From Myxococcales bacterium (GTDB lineage Bacteria > Myxococcota_A > Polyangia > Palsa-1104): a stretch of 64,000 bases of DNA. Where the stretch lies: NCBI GenBank assembly GCA_003170275.1, contig PNAM01000081.1, positions 62,001 to 126,000 on the forward strand, given 5' to 3'. The notes under the pieces were generated by a model, which was not told the origin of the DNA, searched no databases, and was given only the letters and a program-made list of their open reading frames with translations. A program made the position numbers and the translations under genes. This document shows positions 42,074-50,837 of the stretch, one piece after another. Numbering within the stretch: position 1 is the stretch's first letter; every line of letters begins with the position of its first letter.

Positions 42074-43324
42074 ATGAAGGTCCGCATCCACCGCGGCGCG
42101 GCCGAGATCGGCGGCAACTGTATCGAACTGGAGGCGCAGGGCACGCGCATCTTGCTCGACCTTGGGCGGCCCATCAGTGCTGCGCTCGATGAGAACGTGC
42201 CCCTGCCCAACGTGTCCGGCCTCGAGCGCGGCGGTGATCCGTCGCTCGCCGGCGTCGTGCTGTCACATCCGCACATAGATCACTACGGCCTCATCCCGCA
42301 GATGGCGCCGACGGTTCCCCTGTACATGGGTGAGGCCGGGTACCGAATCCTCAGCGAGGCGGCCTTCTTCACCGGCGCAGCGGTGCTGCCGAGGCCCATA
42401 GGCTTCTTGCGTCACCGCGAACCATTCGAGATCGGCCCCTTCCGCATCACGCCGTATCTCAACGACCACTCGGCATTCGACGCATATTCGCTGCTCGTCG
42501 AGTCCGACGGGCTCCGGCTGTTCTACACCGGCGACATCCGTGCGCACGGGCGCAAAGCGGGCATCTTCGAGGAGCTACTGCGCCGTCCACCCGAGAACGT
42601 CGACGTCCTTCTCATGGAGGGCACCCAGGTCCGGGCCAACTCCGACGGCACAGAGCGCGGCCCGTCGGAGCGCGACGTCGAGAATGACTGCGTCGGGACA
42701 TTCCGCGAGACAACCGGCGCGGTGCTGGCGCTGTTCTCACCCCAGAACATCGATCGGCTGGTCACGTTCTACCGCGCTGCGCTTCGGTCAGGTCGTGATC
42801 TGGTGATGGACCTATACTCGGCGACCATCGCGGCTGCGACGGGCTTGGCGACGATCCCGCAGGCCCAGTGGGATAGCGTACGCGTCTACCTGCCGCGGTC
42901 GCAGCGGTCACGGGTAATCCGTGAGCGCGCCTTCCATCACACCGACGCTGTCCGGGCGCGGCGCATCTACCCGGAGGAGCTGGCGGCACGCCGCGGTGAG
43001 CTGGTCCTGATGTTCCGCGAGAGCATGGCGCGCGAGTTTGAAGTCGCTGGCTGCCTCGACGGCGCGCACGCCATCTGGTCGATGTGGCCGGGCTACCTGC
43101 AGCAGCCGTCGGGTGAGCGGCTGCGAAGCACGCTCGATAGACTCGGCATCCCGCTGACCATCCACCACGCGTCCGGGCACGCGTTCGTGCCGGACCTTCA
43201 GCGGTTGGTGTCGGCGCTCGCACCGACAAGCGTAGTGCCGATCCACAGCTTTGCGGGCGACCGCTTTGGGGAGTTCTTCCCGCGCGTCGAGCGGCAGCCA
43301 GACGGGGCGTGGTGGCCGGTGTAG
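42074..43324 (+). CDS. metallo-beta-lactamase-fold nuclease (RNase J / CPSF-like)
   Basis: This encodes 416 residues. The opening IHRGAAEIGGNCIELEAQG is typical of RNase J and related MBL exonucleases. The metal motif SHPHIDHYG (His65, His67, Asp69, His70), His132 in YLNDHSAFD, Asp154 in FYTGDIRAHG and later HASGHAFVPDL and PIHSFAGDRF (beta-CASP-type A-C motifs) are present. It should cut RNA or DNA with two zinc ions. It is shorter than RNase J (about 550 residues) and lacks its C-terminal domain. It leads a series of nuclease genes. Confidence 0.85.
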   Translation: MKVRIHRGAAEIGGNCIELEAQGTRILLDLGRPISAALDENVPLPNVSGLERGGDPSLAGVVLSHPHIDHYGLIPQMAPTVPLYMGEAGYRILSEAAFFTGAAVLPRPIGFLRHREPFEIGPFRITPYLNDHSAFDAYSLLVESDGLRLFYTGDIRAHGRKAGIFEELLRRPPENVDVLLMEGTQVRANSDGTERGPSERDVENDCVGTFRETTGAVLALFSPQNIDRLVTFYRAALRSGRDLVMDLYSATIAAATGLATIPQAQWDSVRVYLPRSQRSRVIRERAFHHTDAVRARRIYPEELAARRGELVLMFRESMAREFEVAGCLDGAHAIWSMWPGYLQQPSGERLRSTLDRLGIPLTIHHASGHAFVPDLQRLVSALAPTSVVPIHSFAGDRFGEFFPRVERQPDGAWWPV

Positions 43325-43344
43325 ACTCGCCCCTGGAGGTGCAA

Positions 43345-44517
43345 ATGGCGCTGAACGACCAGGGGGCCCCTTTCGAGTTCGCAGAGCAGCCGCGCAGCGT
43401 GGTCCAGCTACGCGACGACGACGGGGTACACTGGTATCACCTCAGCCACAGCAAGAAGACATGGAAGCTGCGCTCCTATGCAGACGGGAAGGAGACTGTC
43501 ACAACATACCCTCCCCAACTCGCCGACCTAGCCGAGGACGTGCGCGTGGTCCGGCAGTTGCCGTTTGCTGACGTGACGAAGTTGACCGGGATTGCCACAA
43601 ACGTTCCTTGCACCGACGCCGCCGCGTGGCAACGAATCTTGTCCGCGTTGCCCGATAATCCGCCTGTGGGAGGGGCGCCCGGCGGAGTGGAAAAACCAGC
43701 ACCGACTGGAAAGGGACCGCAACAACCGTTCCCGCGATCATTCGAGCTGTTCCACCTGTACAAGACGCTGAGACGTGCCTCGAGCGATCTCCAACAACGC
43801 GTTGGTGAACACTTCGCCGAGTATCCCCAGCGCCTCGCGCTGCTATTTCGCGACAGCGTCCGAAGTTTCGCAGCGTGCGGCAAGCGAGATGAGGGGTTCG
43901 TGTCGTCGAACCGTCTCGAGGAAGCACCGCTTCCCTGGAGAGGCTTCGTGGAAGGAACCAATGATCTTACCGCCGCACTCCAGCATGCCGAGGTTGGTAC
44001 GGTCACTGATGATCCGGCCCTGAATTTCCGACTGGTCCAGCGCGAGATCGTCCCAACGCGAGCACTACGAGCAGGTGCTCGGGGCGGCGGAGAGGTCGAC
44101 TGGCTCCTCGTCAACAACGCGAGCAAGCTTCCTGTCGTGGCCGAGGTCAAGATTCGCAACGACACGAATACATTCTTCGGACTCATCCAAGCGCTCATGT
44201 ACGGATCTACTCTTTCAACGGGCAGCCAGATGGAGCGCCTCAAGGCGGCCTACCCCGGACAGTTCGAGTTTCCGCTCGATCGCGAAGAGGGCGCGGAGGT
44301 TCCGACCGTGGAGCTGTACGTCGTGCTCCATGATACGAAGGGGGACGATCGGTTTAGCGAACTGGCGAAGCGCATCGCCGAGGGCCTGATGAAGAACTCG
44401 GCGGTGGCCGCGCACGTTCGACAGATCGCGTGCCTAGACACGGTCATCAACGATGGGCGACTTACCTTCAGGAAGCGATTTCTAGCGCAGAGGACCGAGG
44501 GGTTCATAGACGAGTAG
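43345..44517 (+). CDS. PD-(D/E)XK nuclease-fold protein with long N-terminal region
   Basis: ATG 43345 has GGAGG five to nine bases upstream. The N-terminal about 90 residues are strand-rich (VVQLRDDDGVHWYHLSHSKK). After a Pro/Gly linker (105-130) comes a nuclease-like domain: Glu250/Asp252 in GGGEVDWLLVNN and Glu267/Lys269 in VVAEVKIRND, followed by FFGLIQALMYG. This is the restriction-endonuclease core D...ExK. Length 390 residues. No family name is offered. It starts 20 bp after the MBL gene. Confidence 0.7.
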   Translation: MALNDQGAPFEFAEQPRSVVQLRDDDGVHWYHLSHSKKTWKLRSYADGKETVTTYPPQLADLAEDVRVVRQLPFADVTKLTGIATNVPCTDAAAWQRILSALPDNPPVGGAPGGVEKPAPTGKGPQQPFPRSFELFHLYKTLRRASSDLQQRVGEHFAEYPQRLALLFRDSVRSFAACGKRDEGFVSSNRLEEAPLPWRGFVEGTNDLTAALQHAEVGTVTDDPALNFRLVQREIVPTRALRAGARGGGEVDWLLVNNASKLPVVAEVKIRNDTNTFFGLIQALMYGSTLSTGSQMERLKAAYPGQFEFPLDREEGAEVPTVELYVVLHDTKGDDRFSELAKRIAEGLMKNSAVAAHVRQIACLDTVINDGRLTFRKRFLAQRTEGFIDE

Positions 44518-44534
44518 ACGGCAACGGAGGCCAC

Positions 44535-45320
44535 ATGGAGACATTTACTTCTGAGATCGTCGAGCGCCTGAAGGCGTACGTCTATCGTATCGAGGACCCC
44601 AGGACCGGCCGCACCTTCTACGTCGGCAAGGGAAACGGAGACCGAGCCTTCGCCCATGCGCGACAGGCGCTCATCGGTGAAGACGGCCTGCGCTACGAAC
44701 GAATTCGCGAAATCGTCACCGCTGGACTCACACCACGCGTCATCATCCATCGCCACGGGCTCGACGACGCAGTGGCCCATGAGGTCGAATCTGCGCTGAT
44801 CGACGCCTATGCGCACGAGGACCTCTCCAACGAGGTTCGCGGTCACGATAGCGAGCGCGGCGTAATGACGCCTGGGCAAATCGTAGAACTCTACGGAGCC
44901 GCTCCAGCGCAAATCCCGGTGCCGGCGATCGTGATCAAGATCGAGCAGCAGTGGCACCAGGGCCTCTCCGCCGAGGAATTGTACGAGCGGACGCGCCGCT
45001 ACTGGGTCTGCAACCCCGAGAGTCGTCCAATCCCGCCCCAGATCGCGATAAGCGTCGCACGGGGAATCGTTCGGGAGGTCTTCGACATCGAGAAATGGGA
45101 GGTCTACCCGGACATGGCCGCGGAGGTGATCGATCCGACCCGTCTTCCTGCCAAGAAGAAGGGCAAGGCGATGGTTCGCCGGGGATTCCTCGGACGAGTG
45201 ACCGCCGACGCGGATCTGCGAGCGTCTCTCTTGGGCACGAGCGTCCGCGAGATCCCGTTCGGTAGCGGCAGCCCTTTCGCATACGCGGGGCCGACCGCGC
45301 GCAGCAACGCGGGGCGGTAA
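44535..45320 (+). CDS. GIY-YIG nuclease (LEM-3-like)
   Basis: This encodes 261 residues from ATG 44535 with GGAGG ahead. Residues 14-95 hold the GIY-YIG core: VYRI (16-19), FYVGKG (28-33), Arg37, and Glu85 in VESALIDAY. The first motif pair is degenerate (VYRI/YVG), as in LEM-3/ankyrin-type GIY-YIG nucleases. The C-terminal half (RYWVCNPESRPIPPQIAISV) is a separate domain typical of these bacterial proteins. It probably nicks or cuts DNA. It is in line with the neighbouring nucleases, 17 bp apart. Confidence 0.75.
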   Translation: METFTSEIVERLKAYVYRIEDPRTGRTFYVGKGNGDRAFAHARQALIGEDGLRYERIREIVTAGLTPRVIIHRHGLDDAVAHEVESALIDAYAHEDLSNEVRGHDSERGVMTPGQIVELYGAAPAQIPVPAIVIKIEQQWHQGLSAEELYERTRRYWVCNPESRPIPPQIAISVARGIVREVFDIEKWEVYPDMAAEVIDPTRLPAKKKGKAMVRRGFLGRVTADADLRASLLGTSVREIPFGSGSPFAYAGPTARSNAGR

Positions 45321-45379
45321 TCTCACTGGACGGTTCGAGCTTCTCGCCAACCCCGTTCGCTCGCGCGCTCACTGCGCAC

Positions 45380-46288
45380 ATGTGCGAATGGCGCCGCCGT
45401 CATGATGGGTCCAGGCACCCCATCTTCACGAATTGGTCCGACGGCATCTTCCCCGCCTTCCGCGACGACGCGGTGCTCGCCGTTGCAGAGGACGAGGTTC
45501 GCCTGCACAAGTACGCCGCGGCGGTCACCAGCTCGCAGGCGTTTGCCCTGAACTTGTTCATTCCGTGGCGGCGCGGGTCGCGGGCCGCGCTCGATGCTCG
45601 GCTGACCAACGCTCTCGGAGAGCCGATCACGATCGACCGGCTGACGTTCGAATGGGTTCCAGCGGGTGGCCTGCTCGGTGAGATCGACGCCGATCGCCCG
45701 CGGCCCGACGAGCCAGCTACGGCCGTGGATATTGTGCTCTGGGGAGGCGCCCGCGATGGCGCCCGTGTCGCACTGCTGCTCGAGGTCAAGCTCGGCGAAG
45801 GCGGGTTCACGACCTGCGGAGGCCGAGACAGTCCTTCAAACCGGCGCCCGGACGTGTGTGCCTCCGCCGACGTGTTTTTCCGTGACCCGAGTGCCTGTTA
45901 CCTACAGCATCCTCGGGGGAAGACTCGCGACCGGAGGTATTGGGACATCTTCGCCAGTTCCAGCGGCAGCGTGCGCTCGGCGTTCCCCGGCGCCAGCAAC
46001 GATGGACCTTGCCCCTTTGCCGGCCAGAACCAACAGCCAATGCGAAACCTCGCCATCTCCCACGCGCTCGTGCAGGAGAAGATCGTCGACCGCGCCTGGT
46101 TCGGATTGTGCGCGCACGACGACAACCCGGACGTTGCAGCCCAATGGGCGGCGTGGCGATCGCTGCTACCCAGCACGGACGCAGCCCCCGTCATACGCGC
46201 CTCCGAGATCCTCGCCGCTGGGTGCGACGCCGGCCACCAAGTATGGGCTCATTGGATGGCGGACCGATACCGCCTGTCGCTGCCATGA
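45380..46288 (+). CDS. PD-(D/E)XK restriction-endonuclease-like protein (PGN_0703 type)
   Basis: This encodes 302 residues. The segment TSSQAFALNLFIPW (50-63) and the N-terminal HPIFTNWSDGIFPAFRDD recall the PGN_0703 family of putative restriction endonucleases. The catalytic pattern is Asp117 in AVDIVLWGG with Glu135/Lys137 in LLLEVKLGEG, followed by several Cys. ATG 45380 is 59 bp after the GIY-YIG gene; no strong ribosome site is seen. The stop overlaps the next start (ATGA). A DNA cleavage role is inferred. Confidence 0.75.
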   Translation: MCEWRRRHDGSRHPIFTNWSDGIFPAFRDDAVLAVAEDEVRLHKYAAAVTSSQAFALNLFIPWRRGSRAALDARLTNALGEPITIDRLTFEWVPAGGLLGEIDADRPRPDEPATAVDIVLWGGARDGARVALLLEVKLGEGGFTTCGGRDSPSNRRPDVCASADVFFRDPSACYLQHPRGKTRDRRYWDIFASSSGSVRSAFPGASNDGPCPFAGQNQQPMRNLAISHALVQEKIVDRAWFGLCAHDDNPDVAAQWAAWRSLLPSTDAAPVIRASEILAAGCDAGHQVWAHWMADRYRLSLP

Positions 46289-47211
46289 TCCGCTACGCTC
46301 GCGCTCCATCGCCGGCTTTCCTTGCGCTTCTTGCGCCCGGTGGTTTTCTGTCCACGCTGCTCACCCGTCGGGAGGTCGCCGGGGTCGCGCTCGATGTGCA
46401 ATTCCGCGAGCATGACCATCTCCACGTCTACTGCGGGCTGACCCGGCTCGTGAACGCTTCCCTTACCGGCGGCCGGCTCCGAGTCACGGCCCATAAGACG
46501 TACAGCGTGCAGCCGTGCGCGGCCGATCTGTTCCGCGTCTGGCCCATCGACGAGAGCGGTTTCGCCGCCGCAGTCGAGCGCTACTTTGCCGGGGTTCAGG
46601 TTAACCCGACTCATGTGCTCAGCGAAGGGGCCGTGCAGGCGGCGTGGGCGGCCGTCCGCCATCCTTGGACGCCGTTCGATCGCGAAGCCGTGCTCGGCTA
46701 CGTCAACACCGCGGCCCAGACCGCCGGTCGCGCTTTTCCCAGAGTTGTGGCCGCCCGCGCCGAGCTGGAACGCCTTCGGACGGCCGGGCGGTGGGCGCCG
46801 ATGCCCAAGGGCAAGGTCGGTGCGGAGTTGGACCAACTCGCCGTCGACCCGGAAGGTCGTCTCGTTCTGCTCGAGCTGAAAGACGCCGCTGCGTCGCCCT
46901 CCTCGGTCTACTACTCGCCGCTCCAACTGCTGCAGTACGTCCTCGAATGGGCTGTGGCGTTCGACGTCGTGCGTGATCAACTCCGCGCGCTGATCGAGGC
47001 CCGCAAGGCAGTTGGGCTCTCGCCAGTCGACATGCCCGATCTAGGCCGCGGCCTTCGCCCCGTCGTTGGATTCGGAGCGGATCTGCGCAGCGCGGAAGTG
47101 CGCGCTAGATTCGACGAGGTCCGCGATGTTGTGAACCGTCATCTCCCTGCGGGCGCCGCGCCGATGGAGGCCTGGGCGATGGAGCGCTCGACCCCGGTTC
47201 GGATCGGCTGA
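46285..47211 (+). CDS. PD-(D/E)XK nuclease-fold protein, last of nuclease operon
   Basis: This encodes 308 residues from ATG 46285, which overlaps the previous stop. The N-terminal half is beta-rich (LDVQFREHDHLHVYCGLTRL). The C-terminal half has Glu181/Asp183 in AELDQLAVD and Glu197/Lys199 in VLLELKDAA, then SPLQLLQYVLEWAVAFD. This is again a D...ExK nuclease core. The coupling to the PGN_0703-like gene suggests both proteins work in one complex, for example as two subunits of a restriction enzyme. The family is not recognised. Confidence 0.65.
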   Translation: MIRYARAPSPAFLALLAPGGFLSTLLTRREVAGVALDVQFREHDHLHVYCGLTRLVNASLTGGRLRVTAHKTYSVQPCAADLFRVWPIDESGFAAAVERYFAGVQVNPTHVLSEGAVQAAWAAVRHPWTPFDREAVLGYVNTAAQTAGRAFPRVVAARAELERLRTAGRWAPMPKGKVGAELDQLAVDPEGRLVLLELKDAAASPSSVYYSPLQLLQYVLEWAVAFDVVRDQLRALIEARKAVGLSPVDMPDLGRGLRPVVGFGADLRSAEVRARFDEVRDVVNRHLPAGAAPMEAWAMERSTPVRIG

Positions 47212-47392
47212 TACACAGAAGGCACACGCCATCTCGGACCGATGGATCTCGGCGCAGGGGCTACGGGCGCCTCGTCGCTCACACCTTGGGAAGGTGCCAG
47301 AGGAAAAACGCAGAACGGAGTTGAACTGGGATGAAGAACCAGTCGAGGAGGCGCGCACTCAGATAGGCCTGCCAGGAGACATCGGTTCGCTA

Positions 47393-48058
47393 TCAGTACG
47401 GTCCTTCGGGCATCTCCTTGTGGTTTGTCACAGCTAGGTCGCGGAGTTGGTCGGCGATCTTCCTGAAGTCCTGCATGTTGCGCATTCCTGCAAAGTCCGC
47501 TTCGAGCTGAAGGACCTGCTTCGGCTCTAGGTACGGCCGCAGAATTGTCACATCCTGTCGAAACTCCGCCGTGAGCCCGTGAGCATACATTCTCTGTTGC
47601 ACGTTCCAAATCCAGGCGACAAAGAGCGCGCCGAGGAGGAGCAGGCCGCCGTACAGAACTCTCTTCTGCGCCGCAGGTGTGCGGACGATAGGCTTCACGC
47701 GCGGTTTCGGAGGCCCGAGTACACTCCACTTCAAGAACAGCCAACCGATGATGGTTCCGTTCAATAGCAGGAAGACCGCCATATACAGCAAACTGTCGCT
47801 GGCTTCTTCATGTAGGCCGCGGGCGGCCTCCTGAATAAGCACGTTCTCCATCTTTTTCATGCCGAACGTGATGGCGGTCAGGAACCATCGACCACTCCAG
47901 CCCCGAGGCGGGGCGATTTCGCTCCAGACCGCATTGCCAGCGACCCCGAGGAAAATGCCCGTAATGATGAACAGGGCCGCTCGACCGGTCGCACTCCGTC
48001 TGGTCCACGGCTTCGTCTGCTCCGCATTCGTCTCTGGCTCGCTCGGAGGCGTGTCCAT
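47393..48058 (-). CDS. membrane protein, 221 residues
   Basis: Start ATG 48058 (MDTPPSEPETNAEQTKP). Three clear transmembrane helices are present: ALFIITGIFLGVAGNAVW (about 28-46), LLYMAVFLLLNGTIIGWLFL (about 90-112) and YGGLLLLGALFVAWIWNV (about 135-155). A soluble helical C-terminus contains EADFAGMRNMQDFRKIADQL. No family is recognised. It is convergent with the nuclease operon and divergent from the YjbQ gene. The frame extends upstream through the YjbQ antisense, which is not coding. Confidence 0.65.
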   Translation of the reverse strand: MDTPPSEPETNAEQTKPWTRRSATGRAALFIITGIFLGVAGNAVWSEIAPPRGWSGRWFLTAITFGMKKMENVLIQEAARGLHEEASDSLLYMAVFLLLNGTIIGWLFLKWSVLGPPKPRVKPIVRTPAAQKRVLYGGLLLLGALFVAWIWNVQQRMYAHGLTAEFRQDVTILRPYLEPKQVLQLEADFAGMRNMQDFRKIADQLRDLAVTNHKEMPEGPY

Positions 48059-48109
48059 TTCTGACCTTCTATCACACTGCTGCATCCGTGTTCGGATACG
48101 GGAGGCCCA

Positions 48110-48529
48110 ATGAAGAGCCATCGCAAGGAGTTGTGGTTCGAAACCAAGACGCGCATGGCGTTCGTGAACATCACGCTCGACGTGCAGGCGGCGCTCGCCG
48201 AGAGCGGCGTACGCGAGGGCCTCTGCTTGGTCAACGCCATGCACATCACCGCGTCGGTGTTCATCAACGACGACGAGCCCGGCCTGCACAAGGACTATGC
48301 GCGATGGCTCGAAGAGCTGGCGCCGAACGAGCCGACCTCGCGCTATCAGCACAACAACACCGGCGAGGACAACGGTGACGCGCACATCAAGCGGCAGGTG
48401 ATGGGCCGCGAGGTGGTGGTGGCCATCACCGAGGGCAAGCTCGACTTCGGCCCGTGGGAGCAGATTTTCTACGGCGAATTCGACGGCCGCCGGAAAAAGC
48501 GAGTGCTTGTAAAGATCATCGGCGAGTGA
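48110..48529 (+). CDS. YjbQ/UPF0047 family protein
   Basis: This encodes 139 residues and is nearly full length for the family. It carries [40 protein letters not shown], the His-containing signature, and [21 protein letters not shown]. coli YjbQ has thiamine-phosphate-synthase side activity; the main role is unknown. Strong GC-ending codons resemble the left chromosomal block. Its end overlaps by 14 bases the end of the convergent DUF1810 gene, at the point where composition changes. Confidence 0.9.
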   Translation: MKSHRKELWFETKTRMAFVNITLDVQAALAESGVREGLCLVNAMHITASVFINDDEPGLHKDYARWLEELAPNEPTSRYQHNNTGEDNGDAHIKRQVMGREVVVAITEGKLDFGPWEQIFYGEFDGRRKKRVLVKIIGE

Positions 48530-48956
48530 CACTGGTCAGAGCAATTCTAACGTACGCGAAATCGAGTTCGCCCGCGAAGAATTTCTGTAAAGCGTCCTTG
48601 AAAACCTGATTGTCGGCTGTGACGCTGGCAAAGAGCGTCATCGAAGATCTGAACTTCAGGTCGTCGGGATAGCCGAAAATCTGGGTGATCGACTGGCTCT
48701 CGATGAGATTTACAAGCCGGGTGCACTCCGTGAGTCGCGGCCCGAGAATCGGATGGCCCAAATACGCCTCCGCTTCTTGTCGCGAAGAAATTCCGAACGC
48801 ACTTGCCATCGCACTCGAACCCAATCCTCGAAGCTGTGGAAAGATGAACCACATCCAGTGGCCGGATTTCCGCCCATCGCGCAATTCGGCGCAGACGCGC
48901 TCGAATACCGGGTTCTGCGCGTCCACGAAGCGTCGGAGATCAAACGGATCGTTCAA
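48516..48956 (-). CDS. DUF1810 family protein
   Basis: This encodes 146 residues typical of DUF1810: the start [20 protein letters not shown], then [34 protein letters not shown] and the end [14 protein letters not shown]. It is a small cytosolic calpastatin-like fold protein with unknown activity; in eukaryotes relatives act in nucleotide-sugar or NAD-related contexts. It is the first gene with the lower-GC, acidobacterial style of the right block, and it overlaps the YjbQ stop. Confidence 0.85.
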   Translation of the reverse strand: MNDPFDLRRFVDAQNPVFERVCAELRDGRKSGHWMWFIFPQLRGLGSSAMASAFGISSRQEAEAYLGHPILGPRLTECTRLVNLIESQSITQIFGYPDDLKFRSSMTLFASVTADNQVFKDALQKFFAGELDFAYVRIALTSVTRR

Positions 48957-48974
48957 GACTCAATGTGTAGCAGG

Positions 48975-50759
48975 TCAGAGACCGAAGCACAGGATATTCG
49001 GGCCGGCGGCTACCGCGATGTACTGATGACCGCCATAGGTAAAGGTTATGGGCGAGGCTTTCATGCGGACATTAGTCGGAAAGTGCCACAGCGTTTTACC
49101 GGTCCGCTGATCCACGGCCGAGAATCCGCCGTTGGGCTGGCCGTAAAAGATCAGACCTCCAGCGGTAGCCAGAACACCTGACCACGTTTTGGCGCGAGCC
49201 GGACCAGGCTGCGGTACCTCCCAAACGATCTCGGCAGTCTCAATGTTGACGGCTCGCAGGAATCGCTGGCCTGTCTGATCGGGGTAACCAGTGGGCTTCC
49301 CGACGCACTCTTCCAGCGCCATGAAATAGTACAAATGCGTATCGGGCGAAAAGGCGGTGGAATCCCAGTTGGCGGCATCGCTCGGGCAGCCGCGCGGATC
49401 GGTCACAACGGGTCTGCCATCGGGCCCGATGCTCGAAGCCCAGTCAACGCGCCGCAGGAAGGGTTTCGCCAGAAGCAGTTCGCCCGTTGTACGATCGAGC
49501 ACATAGAAAAAGCCGTTACGATCGGCGTGAAGCAGTAGCCTGGACAGTTTGCCTCGATAAACAGTGTCGACCAATACGTTAGGCTCAGTGGCGTCGCGAT
49601 CCTTTAGATCGTGTGGAGTGAATTGATAGTGCCATTTTAGATCCCCGGTCTTCGCGTTGAGCGCGAGCACGCAGTTGGTGTAGAGGTTATCCCCTGGTCT
49701 GTCACGGTCGTCGCCGTCAGGCCACGGATTGCAGGTCGCCCAGTACAGAGTATCGGACAACGGGTCGTAAGAGCCCGTAAGCCAGGTGGAACCGCCCCCT
49801 CCGATTGGTTCTTTTCCTCGCCAGGTTTCTATTCCACGCTCGCCCCGGCGCGGCACGGTCCAGTGTCTCCAGACGAGAGCGCCAGTATCCGCGCCATAGG
49901 CGGCGACGAAACCTCGCATTCCGTGATCGCCACCGGCAACACCCGCGATGACGGTATCGCCGACGATAAGAGGCGCCACGGTGCCGCCATATGGTTGATG
50001 CTCGTCGACCGGCATAGGAGTCTCCCAGAGGAGCTTGCCGTTGCTTCGATCCAGCGCCAACAGATGGGCGTTGTCGGTAACAAAAAAGACCTTATCGCGC
50101 AGAATCGCGACTCCACGGTTGGTGCCAAGTTTCGCATCGCCAACCAGACCGGGGCTGGGCGGACGCGAATAATGCCATAGCGCGTTGCCGGTGAGAGCGT
50201 CGAGAGTGAAGACCTCATTCGGGCCTGTGACGTAGATCGCTCCGTCCGCCGCCAGGGGTGTCGTCTCCAGGCCGAAGTATGACATGGGGAAAACCCATTT
50301 CAACTTCAGCGAGGCCACATTAACAGTGCTGATCTGTTTGAGCGGGCTGTAGCGATTCCCTGAAATATCTCCGTTGTAAGTCAGCCAGTCGCCAGGCTGG
50401 GGTGCGCCCCAGGTGATTTTGCGGGGCTCCACCGAAGTCACGGGTCCCGTGAAGTTGTCCTTATTGAGACGACGCACGAATTTCGCGAGAGACGTGAGAT
50501 CGCCGGCAGGCAGGTCGGAGAAGGAAGGCATGCCCGCGCCGGGATTGCCACGCTGAAGATAAGCGCGAAGTTGCTCCTCCGATTGTTCGGCCACGCGAGG
50601 ATTCATGACGAGGCCGGGCCCTTGCGCTGTGCCGCGAGCGTCTTCGCCGTGACAAGGGGCACAGTGGCGATTGAACAATTGCTGGGAGCGCAACGGCAGG
50701 GCGGACGGAAAGAGCAGGAGAGCAAATCCGATCATGATGCGGAGTGGGCGGAGAGGCAT
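48975..50759 (-). CDS. PQQ-dependent dehydrogenase with N-terminal cytochrome c
   Basis: This encodes 594 residues from ATG 50759. A signal peptide (FALLLFPSALPLRSQ) is followed by a cytochrome c domain with CxxCH (HCAPCHGE, about 32-39) and an axial Met in GMPSF. Then comes an eight-bladed quinoprotein propeller with GDWLTYNGDISGNRYSPL, repeated AxDxxTGxxxW tryptophan-docking motifs and WDSTAFSPDTHLYYF. It should oxidise an alcohol or sugar in the periplasm and pass electrons to its own heme. Heme at the N-terminus rather than the C-terminus is typical of acidobacterial versions. It runs convergent to the DUF1810 region and is divergent from the next gene. Confidence 0.9.
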   Translation of the reverse strand: MPLRPLRIMIGFALLLFPSALPLRSQQLFNRHCAPCHGEDARGTAQGPGLVMNPRVAEQSEEQLRAYLQRGNPGAGMPSFSDLPAGDLTSLAKFVRRLNKDNFTGPVTSVEPRKITWGAPQPGDWLTYNGDISGNRYSPLKQISTVNVASLKLKWVFPMSYFGLETTPLAADGAIYVTGPNEVFTLDALTGNALWHYSRPPSPGLVGDAKLGTNRGVAILRDKVFFVTDNAHLLALDRSNGKLLWETPMPVDEHQPYGGTVAPLIVGDTVIAGVAGGDHGMRGFVAAYGADTGALVWRHWTVPRRGERGIETWRGKEPIGGGGSTWLTGSYDPLSDTLYWATCNPWPDGDDRDRPGDNLYTNCVLALNAKTGDLKWHYQFTPHDLKDRDATEPNVLVDTVYRGKLSRLLLHADRNGFFYVLDRTTGELLLAKPFLRRVDWASSIGPDGRPVVTDPRGCPSDAANWDSTAFSPDTHLYYFMALEECVGKPTGYPDQTGQRFLRAVNIETAEIVWEVPQPGPARAKTWSGVLATAGGLIFYGQPNGGFSAVDQRTGKTLWHFPTNVRMKASPITFTYGGHQYIAVAAGPNILCFGL

Positions 50760-50837
50760 GGGAATCGACGAATCATTATAGTCCCCTGAGCATTCCACAA
50801 TCTCTCTCGTGACACTTGCATGTGTTATAGAAAAAGG

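Noticed and set aside
42074-43324. Calling the MBL protein a true RNase J
   Set aside because: The motifs fit the wider MBL/beta-CASP class, but the protein is about 140 residues short and lacks the C-terminal domain, and the context is not housekeeping.
47393-48532. 379-codon version of the membrane protein extending through YjbQ
   Set aside because: The first 158 codons are the antisense of the well-supported YjbQ gene; the real start is at 48058.
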